DNA of 64,000 bases from Pseudomonas sp. PICF141 (GTDB lineage Bacteria > Pseudomonadota > Gammaproteobacteria > Pseudomonadales > Pseudomonadaceae), in assembly GCF_002286815.1 (NCBI RefSeq), contig NZ_MUNM01000088.1:62001-126000 (forward strand). Direction: 5' to 3'. Position 1 is the first letter of the stretch. The number at the start of each line of letters is the position of its first letter. The notes under the pieces were generated by a model. The model did no database searches, was not told the origin of the DNA, and saw only the letters and a program-made list of their open reading frames with translations. The position numbers and the translations under genes were made by a program. Shown in pieces: positions 1 to 7,941 of this stretch.

Positions 1-294
1 GCTGATGCGGTCATGATCCTTGAGCGCCACATCCCGCCCCGGGATGCTTTCGCTGGCCGGGCCATAGACGGTCGCGTCTGTCGCTTTTTTCAGCCGCTCG
101 ACGCCGCCGACATGGTCATGATGGTGATGAGTGATCAGAATATCGCTTAATACCCAACCCGGGTGCGCGGCGAGCCAGGCTTGTACTGGCGCGGCATCGC
201 CCGGATCGACCACGGCGCAGCGCTGGGTGCTGTGGTCTTGTAACAACCAGATGTAGTTGTCGGTGAAGGCGGGCAGGGCAGTGATCTGTATCAT
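1..294 (-). CDS. gloB: Hydroxyacylglutathione hydrolase (glyoxalase II), partial
   Basis: Only the first 98 codons lie in the window; the 3' end runs off the left edge. The product hydrolyses S-lactoylglutathione to D-lactate and glutathione, the second step of methylglyoxal detoxification, in the cytoplasm. The start is the ATG at 292-294 (minus). The N-terminus reads MIQITALPAFTDNYIWLL, typical of GloB, and residues 55-64 carry the metallo-beta-lactamase metal-binding motif THHHHDHVGG for the binuclear metal site. It is divergent from the methyltransferase gene starting at 360, so the 65-base gap holds both start regions. The N-terminus is intact; completeness cannot be judged. Confidence 0.95.
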   Translation of the reverse strand, partial: MIQITALPAFTDNYIWLLQDHSTQRCAVVDPGDAAPVQAWLAAHPGWVLSDILITHHHHDHVGGVERLKKATDATVYGPASESIPGRDVALKDHDRIS

Positions 295-359
295 CGTCGG
301 ATTCGCCAAGCGGAAAACATTGGCGCATCTTAGAACTTCCTGGCGCGTTGGAGAATGCA

Positions 360-1118
360 ATGACCGATAAAGCGTTCGCTCAGGCTGATCCTGAGTGGCT
401 GACATTGATCAGCGCGGCCCGTGAATGGCTGTCCGGGCCCATCGGGCAATTTCTGCTGGACGAAGAACGACGCATGCTCGAAGACGAGTTGGGGCGCTTC
501 TTCGGCGGCTACCTGGTGCATTACGGCCCTTCGGCGCAAACGCCGCCGTCGGCGCCGCAGGTCCAGCGCAACGTGCGGCTCGGCGCGCCGTTGCCGGGCG
601 TGGAGATCGTCTGCGAAGAGCAAGCCTGGCCTTTGAGCGAGCATGCCGCCGATGTGGTGGTGTTGCAGCACGGGCTGGATTTCTGCCTCTCGCCCCACGG
701 TTTGCTGCGCGAAGCGGCGAGCAGTGTCCGGCCTGGCGGGCATCTGCTGATTATCGGGATCAACCCCTGGAGCAGCTGGGGCCTGCGTCATGTGTTCGCC
801 CATGACGCCTTGCGCAAGGCCCGTTGCATTTCGCCGTCGCGGGTTGGCGACTGGCTGAATCTACTGGGCTTCGCGCTGGAGAAACGCCGCTTCGGGTGCT
901 ATCGTCCGCCGCTTGCATCGCCTGCCTGGCAAGCCCGCCTGGCCGGTTGGGAGCGTAAGGCCGGTGACTGGCAATTGTCGGGTGGTGGCTTCTATTTATT
1001 GGTCGCCCGCAAGATCGTGGTAGGCCTGCGGCCGGTGCGCCAGGAACGGCGCGAACCAATGGGCAAGCTGATTCCGTTACCGATGGCCAAGGTCAACCGT
1101 CGTCACCTCGAACCGTAA
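360..1118 (+). CDS. SAM-dependent methyltransferase domain protein
   Basis: A 252-residue cytoplasmic protein. Residues about 78-137 resemble the middle of a class I (methyltransferase_11-like) fold: PGVEIVCEEQAW, then a DVVVLQHGLDF strand and SSVRPGGHLLIIGINP, the motif after which SAM-dependent enzymes usually place substrate contacts. The canonical glycine-rich SAM loop is weak, so activity is inferred. The start is the ATG at 360, preceded by GGAG at 350-353 with six-base spacing; an in-frame TTG at 348 would add four residues but has no better ribosome site. It lies between gloB and rnhA, an arrangement I remember from PAO1 (PA1813-PA1815). The substrate is unknown. Confidence 0.75.
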   Translation: MTDKAFAQADPEWLTLISAAREWLSGPIGQFLLDEERRMLEDELGRFFGGYLVHYGPSAQTPPSAPQVQRNVRLGAPLPGVEIVCEEQAWPLSEHAADVVVLQHGLDFCLSPHGLLREAASSVRPGGHLLIIGINPWSSWGLRHVFAHDALRKARCISPSRVGDWLNLLGFALEKRRFGCYRPPLASPAWQARLAGWERKAGDWQLSGGGFYLLVARKIVVGLRPVRQERREPMGKLIPLPMAKVNRRHLEP

Positions 1119-1209
1119 TACACATTTTATTTTGCCGGTCGGATTCATCCGGCCTCGGGCATCGTCGGTCATCGATCGGCGAGCCACCGCATTTTCTGGA
1201 TAGATTGGC

Positions 1210-1662
1210 ATGAGCGATAGCGTAGAACTCTTCACCGATGGCGCCTGTAAGGGCAACCCTGGCCCGGGCGGCTGGGGTGCATTGCTGGTGTACAAGGGCG
1301 TTGAAAAAGAACTCTGGGGCGGCGAAGCCAACACCACCAATAACCGTATGGAGTTGATGGGCGCGATCCGTGGTCTGGAAGAGCTCAAGCGCTCTTGTGA
1401 CGTGCTGCTGGTGACCGACTCCCAGTACGTGATGAAAGGCATCAATGAATGGATGGCCAACTGGAAAAAACGCGGCTGGAAGACCGCAGCCAAGGAACCG
1501 GTAAAAAACGCCGATCTGTGGAAATTGCTCGACGAGCAGGTCAACCGCCACAACGTCACCTGGAAATGGGTGCGCGGTCACGTCGGCCATCACGGCAACG
1601 AACGGGCCGACCAATTGGCCAACCGTGGCGTGGATGAAGTGCGTGGGTACAAGCAGGCCTAG
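1210..1662 (+). CDS. rnhA: Ribonuclease HI
   Basis: A 150-residue enzyme that cuts the RNA strand of RNA-DNA hybrids, acting in R-loop removal and replication primer processing. The catalytic carboxylates D10, E48, D70 and D134 are all present, with His124 in the flexible catalytic loop. The N-terminus (VELFTDGACKGNPGPGGWG) and the basic handle helix around residues 86-96 (KKRGWKTAAKE) match the family. Length is normal. It precedes dnaQ on the same strand, as in many gamma-proteobacteria, but a 105-base inverted repeat (1668-1772) separates them and may uncouple their transcripts. Confidence 0.98.
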   Translation: MSDSVELFTDGACKGNPGPGGWGALLVYKGVEKELWGGEANTTNNRMELMGAIRGLEELKRSCDVLLVTDSQYVMKGINEWMANWKKRGWKTAAKEPVKNADLWKLLDEQVNRHNVTWKWVRGHVGHHGNERADQLANRGVDEVRGYKQA

Positions 1663-1667
1663 ACCCT

Positions 1668-1772
1668 GATCGTTCCCACGCTCCGCGTGGGAATGCAGCC
1701 CGGGACGCTCTGCGTCCCATTGGAACGCGGAGCGTCCCTTGAGGCATTCCCACGCAGAGCGTGGGAACGATC
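1668..1772. repeat. Palindromic intergenic repeat (GATCGTTCCCACGC family)
   Basis: The element begins with GATCGTTCCCACGCTC and ends with the reverse complement GAGCGTGGGAACGATC, with an inner inverted pair around GGACGCTCTGCGTCC. It fills the rnhA-dnaQ gap. Related copies occur at 27097-27207, 49500-49529 and 55452-55482. A fragment of another family (GCAGCCTTCGGCAGCTCCTAC) follows at about 1777-1797. Confidence 0.85.
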
Positions 1773-1862
1773 AATCGCAGCCTTCGGCAGCTCCTACAGG
1801 GGCCGTGTTGCGTGTTAACATCGCCGCTTTTGCACGATTGACCCGTTGAGAGCTGAGCACTG

Positions 1863-2621
1863 ATGGCCACCAGATCCGTTGTACTCGATACCGAAACCAC
1901 CGGCATGCCGGTGACCGACGGCCACCGGATTATCGAAATCGGTTGTGTCGAGTTGATCGGTCGGCGCCTGACCGGCCGGCATTTCCACGTTTACCTGCAA
2001 CCGGATCGCGAGAGTGATGAAGGCGCCATCGGCGTTCACGGCATCACGAACGAATTCCTGGTGGGCAAGCCGCGTTTCAATGAAGTGGCCGATGAGTTCT
2101 TCGAGTTCATCAAGGGCGCGCAGCTGATCATCCATAACGCGGCGTTCGACGTTGGCTTCATCAACAACGAATTCGCCCTCATGGGGCATCACGATCGGGC
2201 GGACATCACGCAACACTGCTCGATCCTCGACACCCTGATGATGGCCCGGGAACGTCACCCGGGGCAGCGCAACAGCCTCGACGCCTTGTGCAAACGCTAT
2301 GGCGTCGACAACTCTGGCCGTGAGCTGCACGGCGCCTTGCTCGACTCCGAGATTCTCGCCGACGTCTACCTGACCATGACCGGCGGCCAGACCAGCCTGT
2401 CGCTGGCCGGTAATGCATCCGATGGCAACGGTTCAGGTGAAGGCGCGGACAACTCCGCCACTGCAATCCGTCGTCTGCCGGCCGATCGTCAGCCGATCCG
2501 GATCATCCGTGCGAGTGAAGAAGACCTGGCCCAGCACGTTGCGCGCCTGGAAGCCATCGCCAAATCCGCGGGTGCTCCGTCGCTGTGGCAACAATTGGCG
2601 CAGGCCAAGGCTCAGGCCTGA
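1863..2621 (+). CDS. dnaQ: DNA polymerase III epsilon subunit (3'-5' proofreading exonuclease)
   Basis: A 252-residue proofreading exonuclease of the replicative polymerase core. The DEDDh active site is visible: D9 and E11 (VLDTETTGM), D96 (HNAAFDVGF), H156 and D161. The C-terminal tail after about residue 185 is a Gln/Ala-rich and charged linker ending in a helix, consistent with binding the alpha subunit. Length is normal for the family. It sits downstream of rnhA on the same strand. Nothing unusual was seen. Confidence 0.97.
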   Translation: MATRSVVLDTETTGMPVTDGHRIIEIGCVELIGRRLTGRHFHVYLQPDRESDEGAIGVHGITNEFLVGKPRFNEVADEFFEFIKGAQLIIHNAAFDVGFINNEFALMGHHDRADITQHCSILDTLMMARERHPGQRNSLDALCKRYGVDNSGRELHGALLDSEILADVYLTMTGGQTSLSLAGNASDGNGSGEGADNSATAIRRLPADRQPIRIIRASEEDLAQHVARLEAIAKSAGAPSLWQQLAQAKAQA

Positions 2622-2999
2622 TTTCCTTCGAGCTGAAGGGCTTTTGTGGCGAGGGAGCTTGCCTGTGGCGACGGGATTTGCCTGTGGCGAGGGGGCTTGC
2701 CTGTGGCGAGGGGGCTTGCCCCCGTTGGGCCGCGAAGCGGCCCCGGATTTTGTCAGATTCACCGCATTGGAGGTTTTACGACTGCTGCGCAGCCGAACGG
2801 GGGCAAGCCCTCTCGCCACAAAAAACCTGCCCTCAAAAAAACTCCATTACGGAAATCCTCCCTCATTCGGGTTGTCAGGCCACTTGCTGGTGCGCCCGCC
2901 GACCCACTTCAGGGCAAGCCCCCTCGCCACATGCGCTCCAACCCTCTACCCTGAGGTGATTGGCAGGCTACGGTCTGCCGCCTCAGGACACCGAGCCCC
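2622..2999. other. Gene-free interval occupied by REP elements
   Basis: This 378-base gap between dnaQ and ldcA contains no credible gene. Small ORFs in it are translations of the repeats. The last 65 bases before ldcA probably hold its leader. I found no TGTCGC ArgR half-site here, although ldcA is ArgR-controlled in P. aeruginosa. Confidence 0.7.
2645..2931. repeat. REP cluster with four tandem 19-bp half-units
   Basis: The 19-base unit TGTGGCGAGGGGGCTTGCC starts at 2645, 2664, 2683 and 2702. The second unit is degenerate (ACGGGATT in place of AGGGGGCT). Inverted partners CAAGCCCTCTCGCCACA at about 2803-2820 and CAAGCCCCCTCGCCAC at about 2915-2930 close the element. Single inverted pairs of the same family occur at 35688-35809 and 57361-57472. 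Confidence 0.85.
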
Positions 3000-5255
3000 A
3001 TGTATAAAGATTTGAAATTCCCGGTGTTGATCGTCCACCGCGACATCAAGGCCGACACCGTTGCCGGTGATCGTGTGCGCGGCATCGCCCGGGAACTGGA
3101 GCAGGAAGGCTTCAGCATCGTCTCGGCGGTCGATTACAACGAAGGACGTCTGGTCGCCTCGACCCATCATGGCCTCTCTTGCATGTTGATTGCCGCCGAA
3201 GACGCCAGCAGCAATGCTCATCTTCTGCATAATATGGCCGAGCTGATCCGCCTGGCACGGGTTCGGGCGCCGGACCTGCCGATCTTTGCCCTGGGCGAGC
3301 AGGTGACGCTGGAAAATGCCCCGGCCGATGCCATGGCCGAGCTCAATCAACTGCGCGGCATTCTTTATTTGTTCGAAGACACCGTGCCCTTCCTCGCCCG
3401 CCAGGTTGCCCGCGCGGCGCGTAAATATCTCGACGGTCTGTTGCCGCCGTTTTTCAAGGCGCTGGTGCAGCACACCGCCGATTCCAATTATTCCTGGCAC
3501 ACCCCCGGCCATGGCGGCGGCGTGGCGTATCACAAGAGCCCGGTGGGGCAAGCATTCCATCAGTTTTTTGGGGAAAACACCCTGCGTTCGGATTTGTCAG
3601 TGTCGGTACCGGAACTCGGTTCGCTGCTCGATCACACCGGCCCACTGGCCGAGGCGGAAGCGAGAGCGGCGCGTAATTTTGGCGCCGATCACACTTTTTT
3701 CGTGATCAATGGCACCTCGACCGCCAACAAAATCGTCTGGCATTCCATGGTGGCCCGCGATGACCTGGTGCTGGTGGATCGCAACTGCCACAAGTCGGTG
3801 CTGCACTCGATCATCATGACTGGCGCGATTCCGCTGTACCTGTGTCCGGAGCGCAATGAGCTGGGGATTATCGGCCCGATTCCGTTGAGTGAATTCAGCC
3901 CTGAATCGATCCAGGCCAAAATCGACGCCAGCCCGCTGACCCAGGGTCGCGAGCCAAAGGTCAAGTTGGCGGTGGTGACCAACTCGACTTACGACGGCCT
4001 CTGTTACAACGCCGAGCTGATCAAGCAGAGCCTGGGCAACAGCGTCGAGGTGCTGCATTTCGACGAGGCCTGGTACGCCTACGCGGCGTTTCACGAGTTT
4101 TTTGCCGGCCGTTACGGCATGGGCACTTCCCGCAGCGAAGACAGCCCGCTGGTGTTCACTACGCACTCCACGCACAAATTGCTGGCGGCGTTCAGTCAGG
4201 CGTCGATGATTCATGTTCAGGACGGTGGGGCGCGGCAGTTGGATCGCGACCGGTTCAACGAAGCGTTCATGATGCACATCTCGACCTCGCCGCAGTACAG
4301 CATCATCGCCTCGCTAGACGTGGCATCGGCGATGATGGAGGGTCCGGCCGGACGTTCGCTGTTGCAGGAAATGTTCGACGAGGCCCTGAGTTTTCGCCGG
4401 GCCCTGGCCAATTTGCGTCAGCACATCGCCGCCGATGACTGGTGGTTTTCCATCTGGCAACCACCCTCGGCCGAAGGGATCGAGCAGGTGGTCACCGAAG
4501 ACTGGTTGCTGCAACCCGACGCCGATTGGCATGGCTTTGGCGATGTGACCGATGACTATGTGCTGCTCGATCCGATCAAGGTCACGCTGGTGATGCCGGG
4601 TTTGACGGCGGGTGGCGCGCTGAGCGCGCGCGGGATTCCGGCGGCGGTGGTCAGTAAATTCCTCTGGGAGCGTGGGCTGGTCGTGGAAAAGACCGGGCTG
4701 TATTCGTTCCTGGTGCTGTTCTCCATGGGCATCACCAAGGGCAAATGGAGCACGCTGCTGACGGAATTGCTGGAGTTCAAGCGCAGTTACGACGCCAACA
4801 TCAGCCTGGCCACTTGCCTGCCGTGTGTGGCGCAACACAATATTGCCCGTTATCAAGGCATGGGCTTGCGCGATCTGTGTGATCAATTGCACGCCTGTTA
4901 TCGCAGCAACGCCACGGCCAAACACCTCAAACGCATGTACACGGTTTTGCCGGAAGTCGCGATGAAGCCGGCGGACGCCTATGATCAATTGGTGCGCGGA
5001 GAAGTTGAGGCTGTTTCGATCGATGCTCTGGACGGGCGGATTGCCGCGGTGATGCTGGTACCCTATCCGCCGGGGATCCCATTGATCATGCCCGGTGAGC
5101 GGTTCACAGAATCGACCCGTTCGATCATCGATTACCTGAAGTTTGCCCGTACGTTCGACAGTAGCTTCCCCGGATTTGTCGCCGATGTGCATGGCTTGCA
5201 ACACGAAGACGAGGGCAATGGACGGCATTACACCGTCGATTGCATCAAGGAATGA
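3000..5255 (+). CDS. ldcA: Lysine-specific PLP-dependent decarboxylase (Orn/Lys/Arg decarboxylase family)
   Basis: A 751-residue cytoplasmic enzyme of the fold-type I decarboxylase family. An N-terminal response-regulator-like wing domain (about 1-135) precedes the PLP core and a C-terminal domain. The PLP lysine is K393 in STHKLLAAFSQ; DEAWYAYAAFH upstream carries the PLP-pyridine aspartate. Length, sequence and the rnhA-dnaQ neighbourhood match P. aeruginosa PA1818 LdcA as I remember it, which makes cadaverine from lysine in the lysine decarboxylase pathway. Substrate (lysine rather than arginine or ornithine) is inferred from that match. The ldcB lysine/cadaverine transporter found next to it in PAO1 is absent; a GNAT gene overlaps the stop codon instead. 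Confidence 0.88.
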   Translation: MYKDLKFPVLIVHRDIKADTVAGDRVRGIARELEQEGFSIVSAVDYNEGRLVASTHHGLSCMLIAAEDASSNAHLLHNMAELIRLARVRAPDLPIFALGEQVTLENAPADAMAELNQLRGILYLFEDTVPFLARQVARAARKYLDGLLPPFFKALVQHTADSNYSWHTPGHGGGVAYHKSPVGQAFHQFFGENTLRSDLSVSVPELGSLLDHTGPLAEAEARAARNFGADHTFFVINGTSTANKIVWHSMVARDDLVLVDRNCHKSVLHSIIMTGAIPLYLCPERNELGIIGPIPLSEFSPESIQAKIDASPLTQGREPKVKLAVVTNSTYDGLCYNAELIKQSLGNSVEVLHFDEAWYAYAAFHEFFAGRYGMGTSRSEDSPLVFTTHSTHKLLAAFSQASMIHVQDGGARQLDRDRFNEAFMMHISTSPQYSIIASLDVASAMMEGPAGRSLLQEMFDEALSFRRALANLRQHIAADDWWFSIWQPPSAEGIEQVVTEDWLLQPDADWHGFGDVTDDYVLLDPIKVTLVMPGLTAGGALSARGIPAAVVSKFLWERGLVVEKTGLYSFLVLFSMGITKGKWSTLLTELLEFKRSYDANISLATCLPCVAQHNIARYQGMGLRDLCDQLHACYRSNATAKHLKRMYTVLPEVAMKPADAYDQLVRGEVEAVSIDALDGRIAAVMLVPYPPGIPLIMPGERFTESTRSIIDYLKFARTFDSSFPGFVADVHGLQHEDEGNGRHYTVDCIKE

Positions 5256-5269
5256 GGACCTTTGCGACT

Positions 5270-5884
5270 ATGCAACCCGTCATGAATCCCAAATACCCGG
5301 GCCTCTCGGTGCGTGTCGCCGATGAGGGTTTTGCGGCTTATATCTGGGGCAGCGATTTCAGTTTTGAAGTCGCCGCCTATGGTGCCGCACAAATCGGCAA
5401 ACCGGTGGCGCAGTGGCCGGTGACGCCAATCACCCCCTATCGAAAGTGTTACGGCATCGATCCCGAGGAATTCAGCAGTTTTCGCGATGCCGCCGACAGC
5501 GAGATTTTCATGGCCTATCTGGATGACGAGCCGGTGGGGCATTTGGTGGTCAGCACCAACTGGAACGGCTTCGCCCATATCGATGAATTGGCGGTGCATG
5601 CGCCGGCGCGCCGTCATGGCGTGGCCAAGGCATTGTTGGATGTGGCGCAGTTCTGGAGTCGCAAGAAAAAATTGCCGGGGATCATGCTGGAAACCCAGAA
5701 CAACAACCTGGGCGCCTGTCGGCTTTATGAGCGCTGTGGCTATGTGGTCGGCGGTATCGATCACCTGCGTTACCGTGGAATCGATCCGAATACCGCTGAA
5801 ATGGCGCTGTTCTGGTATCGATTATTCGATAATCCGCTGGAAAACCCGCTTAGCTCGCCAGCATTGCCACGGCTTGTTCCGTGA
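5270..5884 (+). CDS. GNAT acetyltransferase, streptothricin-acetyltransferase-like
   Basis: About 204 residues. The GNAT core has the acetyl-CoA motif RRHGVAKALLD and the C-terminal block LETQNNNLGACRLYERCGY. That block and the following GGIDHLRY...AMALFWYRLF resemble streptothricin (nourseothricin) acetyltransferases of the SatA type, which acetylate the beta-lysine amino group. A possible start at 5252 overlaps the ldcA stop as ATGA, but its Shine-Dalgarno is too close; the ATG at 5270 has GAGGA at 5254-5258 (11-base spacing), and 5282 is a third choice. Coupling to ldcA suggests a lysine- or diamine-like substrate. The 3' end overlaps the convergent LysR gene by 35 bases. Confidence 0.75.
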   Translation: MQPVMNPKYPGLSVRVADEGFAAYIWGSDFSFEVAAYGAAQIGKPVAQWPVTPITPYRKCYGIDPEEFSSFRDAADSEIFMAYLDDEPVGHLVVSTNWNGFAHIDELAVHAPARRHGVAKALLDVAQFWSRKKKLPGIMLETQNNNLGACRLYERCGYVVGGIDHLRYRGIDPNTAEMALFWYRLFDNPLENPLSSPALPRLVP

Positions 5885-6743
5885 TGATCTCCAGCAGCGT
5901 CTGAACGGCCGAAGAGCGTTCGGCGCTCTTCAGGCTCAAGGCATACACGCTGATCGGTACGGCAGGCGCCAGCGGGCAGGCATCGAGCCCGGCGGATTTG
6001 GCGCCGAGGGCGGTAAACGGGTCGACAATCGCCAGGCCTTCACCGGCCTCGACCATGCTGCGCATCATCTGATGAGTCTGGACCCGGGTCTGAATAACCG
6101 GAGCAGGGCGCAGTGCATGCAGCTTGTTGTCCAGCGCCGGGCTTAACGGGTCGTGACCTTCCAGGCCGACCATCGACTGGCCGGCCAGGTCCTGCAGCGA
6201 GATGTACTTCTGTTTCGGCTGCAGCCAGCCATGGGGCGCCAGCAGCTGGAGCTTGCCTTGAGCGATGACCTGGCAATGGATATCGGCGTGGTCCGGGTCA
6301 TGCAGGCTCAGGCCCAGATCGCTTTCACGCAGCAGCAGGCTTCTGATAATCGCGCCGGTCGGCTCGCTCAGGAGGGTGCAAGGGGCATCGGGCAGGCGTC
6401 GGCGCAGGGCCGCGATGCTGTGTGGCAACAGCTGTTGCGCCAGCGGTGGGGTGCAGATGATGCGCAGGGGCGGGGCCAGATACTGCTTGAGGCTGCTGGC
6501 CAGTCGTTGCACTGGCTCGAGGGCCTCGTAGACGTGGGCGATCCCGACTTTCAGTTCCGCTGCTTCGCGGGTGGCTTGCAGGCGACCACGCACGCTGGCA
6601 AACAGCATGAACCCCAACTGGTCCTCGGCATCACGCAGGGTGCGTTCAACCTCGGTCACTGGCAGCTGCAGCCATTCGGCGGCGGTGCCCAGGTGACCGG
6701 TCTGCAGGAGCGCCTGGATCACTTCGATATGACGTAAACGCAT
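5850..6743 (-). CDS. LysR family transcriptional regulator
   Basis: A 297-residue regulator. The winged helix-turn-helix occupies about residues 1-60 (LRHIEVIQALLQTGHLGTAA), followed by the periplasmic-binding-like effector domain from about 90 to 290. The HTH is less canonical than usual: VTEVERTLRDAEDQLG replaces the common SQPAVSRQI-type recognition helix. It converges on the acetyltransferase gene. The target and inducer are not evident; the small gene upstream on the same strand (6832-7068) is separated by about 88 bases. Confidence 0.88.
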   Translation of the reverse strand: MRLRHIEVIQALLQTGHLGTAAEWLQLPVTEVERTLRDAEDQLGFMLFASVRGRLQATREAAELKVGIAHVYEALEPVQRLASSLKQYLAPPLRIICTPPLAQQLLPHSIAALRRRLPDAPCTLLSEPTGAIIRSLLLRESDLGLSLHDPDHADIHCQVIAQGKLQLLAPHGWLQPKQKYISLQDLAGQSMVGLEGHDPLSPALDNKLHALRPAPVIQTRVQTHQMMRSMVEAGEGLAIVDPFTALGAKSAGLDACPLAPAVPISVYALSLKSAERSSAVQTLLEIITEQAVAMLAS

Positions 6744-6831
6744 GCGTGAAGTCCATGTTCAGCAAGTGAGGGAGTCAGTCACTGAATCCTAACCCAAGTG
6801 CGCGCCTATGACTTCTGCTCATAACAGCGGG

Positions 6832-7068
6832 TTATGAGGCCACGTTCGTTTCAGGTTCACGAGTGAGGGTAACGCCCGACTGCACTAGCACAAATTCGTT
6901 GTCGTCGAGTTTGTTGAGGCGGTCGCCAATGGCCAGCTTATAAGTGGTGACAGGCACCGAGCCGGCAAGGCCGTCGTGTGACGGGGTGGATTCCTGGAAC
7001 TCATGCACGGAATAAACGCGGCCTTCCGCGTCTCTTGCATGGAACTGACCGACGAGTACTGCTGCCAT
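6832..7068 (-). CDS. Small conserved hypothetical protein
   Basis: A 78-residue soluble protein with no signal peptide or membrane segment: MAAVLVGQFHARDAEGRVYS at the start, then YKLAIGDRLNKLDDNEF. Codon use is typical of the neighbours. I recall similar short proteins in other Pseudomonas genomes but no function. A weak ribosome site (AGAGG) lies about 11 bases upstream of the ATG at 7068. Confidence 0.65.
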   Translation of the reverse strand: MAAVLVGQFHARDAEGRVYSVHEFQESTPSHDGLAGSVPVTTYKLAIGDRLNKLDDNEFVLVQSGVTLTREPETNVAS

Positions 7069-7252
7069 CTGCTTAGAACCTCTGGAGATAAATCACTCAA
7101 TTTGCGGTTCTGTAGACCGTGGTTGGGCGAGGTAAGTTTTCCTACAGGAAAAAAATAGTCAGGGGCGGCGTTTTTCCGTCGTCCGCTGGTTGAATCGTCA
7201 TTTGATCATCTATAACTAGTAGCTCTTTCCATCGGACAGTCGAGAATTCTCC

Positions 7253-7813
7253 ATGAACAACGTCTACGAGATCGCCGTTCTGGTCGGCAGCCTGAGAAAA
7301 GCGTCGATCAACCGCAAGATCGCGCTGGCGCTGGCCGAGCTGGCCCCTGCCAATCTGAAGCTGAGCATCGTCGAGATCGGTGATTTGCCGCTCTACAACG
7401 AAGACATCGATGGCGAATCACCGCCGGCAGCCTACAGCACTTTCCGACAACAAGTGAGTTCATCCGACGCGGTGCTGTTCGTGACCCCGGAATATAACCG
7501 TTCGGTACCGGCGCCATTGAAGAATGCGATCGACGTGGGGTCGCGCCCTTATGGCAAGAGTGCCTGGAACGGCAAACCGGGCGCAGTGATCAGCGCTTCA
7601 CCGGGTGCCGTCGGTGGATTCGGCGCCAACCACAATATTCGCCAGTCCATGGTGTTTCTCAATGTGCCGTGCATGCAGCAGCCGGAAGCCTACCTGGGCG
7701 GCGCCGGTTCAGCGTTTGACGAGGCGGGCAAGTTGTCGGAGTCGGTCAGGCCGTTTCTGCAGAAGTTCATCGATGCGTATGCGCTGTGGGTTGAGCAGCA
7801 TAAAAAGCAGTGA
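7253..7813 (+). CDS. NADPH-dependent FMN reductase (ChrR/flavodoxin-like quinone reductase)
   Basis: A 186-residue flavoprotein of the NADPH-dependent FMN reductase family. VGSLRKASINRKIA near the N-terminus is the FMN phosphate-binding loop, and TPEYNRSVPAPLKNAID is the characteristic flavin-contacting block. Family members reduce quinones, azo compounds or chromate in two-electron steps; a role in quinone or oxidative stress is inferred. It is probably monocistronic, as a REP inverted pair follows at 7843. A possible promoter has TTGAAT at 7190-7195 and a TATAAC hexamer at 7211-7216, with short 15-base spacing. Confidence 0.88.
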   Translation: MNNVYEIAVLVGSLRKASINRKIALALAELAPANLKLSIVEIGDLPLYNEDIDGESPPAAYSTFRQQVSSSDAVLFVTPEYNRSVPAPLKNAIDVGSRPYGKSAWNGKPGAVISASPGAVGGFGANHNIRQSMVFLNVPCMQQPEAYLGGAGSAFDEAGKLSESVRPFLQKFIDAYALWVEQHKKQ

Positions 7814-7842
7814 CCTTTCCCATCCAGACCGCGTCGGGCCCA

Positions 7843-7915
7843 TTCGCGGGCAAGCCTCGCTCCTACAGATAAGCGTCGTAACCAACACAAAACCTGTAGG
7901 AGGCTTGCCCGCGAA
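7843..7915. repeat. REP inverted pair (GTAGGAGCGAGGCTTGCCCGCGAA family)
   Basis: The left arm TTCGCGGGCAAGCCTCGC faces a right arm GTAGGAGGCTTGCCCGCGAA that has lost four bases (AGCG). It separates the 3' ends of the convergent FMN reductase and DUF1853 genes. Confidence 0.8.
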
Positions 7916-7941
7916 GAGGCCAGTCCATTCACCACATAAAC

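Noticed and set aside
2645..2931. CRISPR-like repeat array
   Set aside because: Units are contiguous 19-base repeats without spacers, match the genome REP family, and no cas genes are present.
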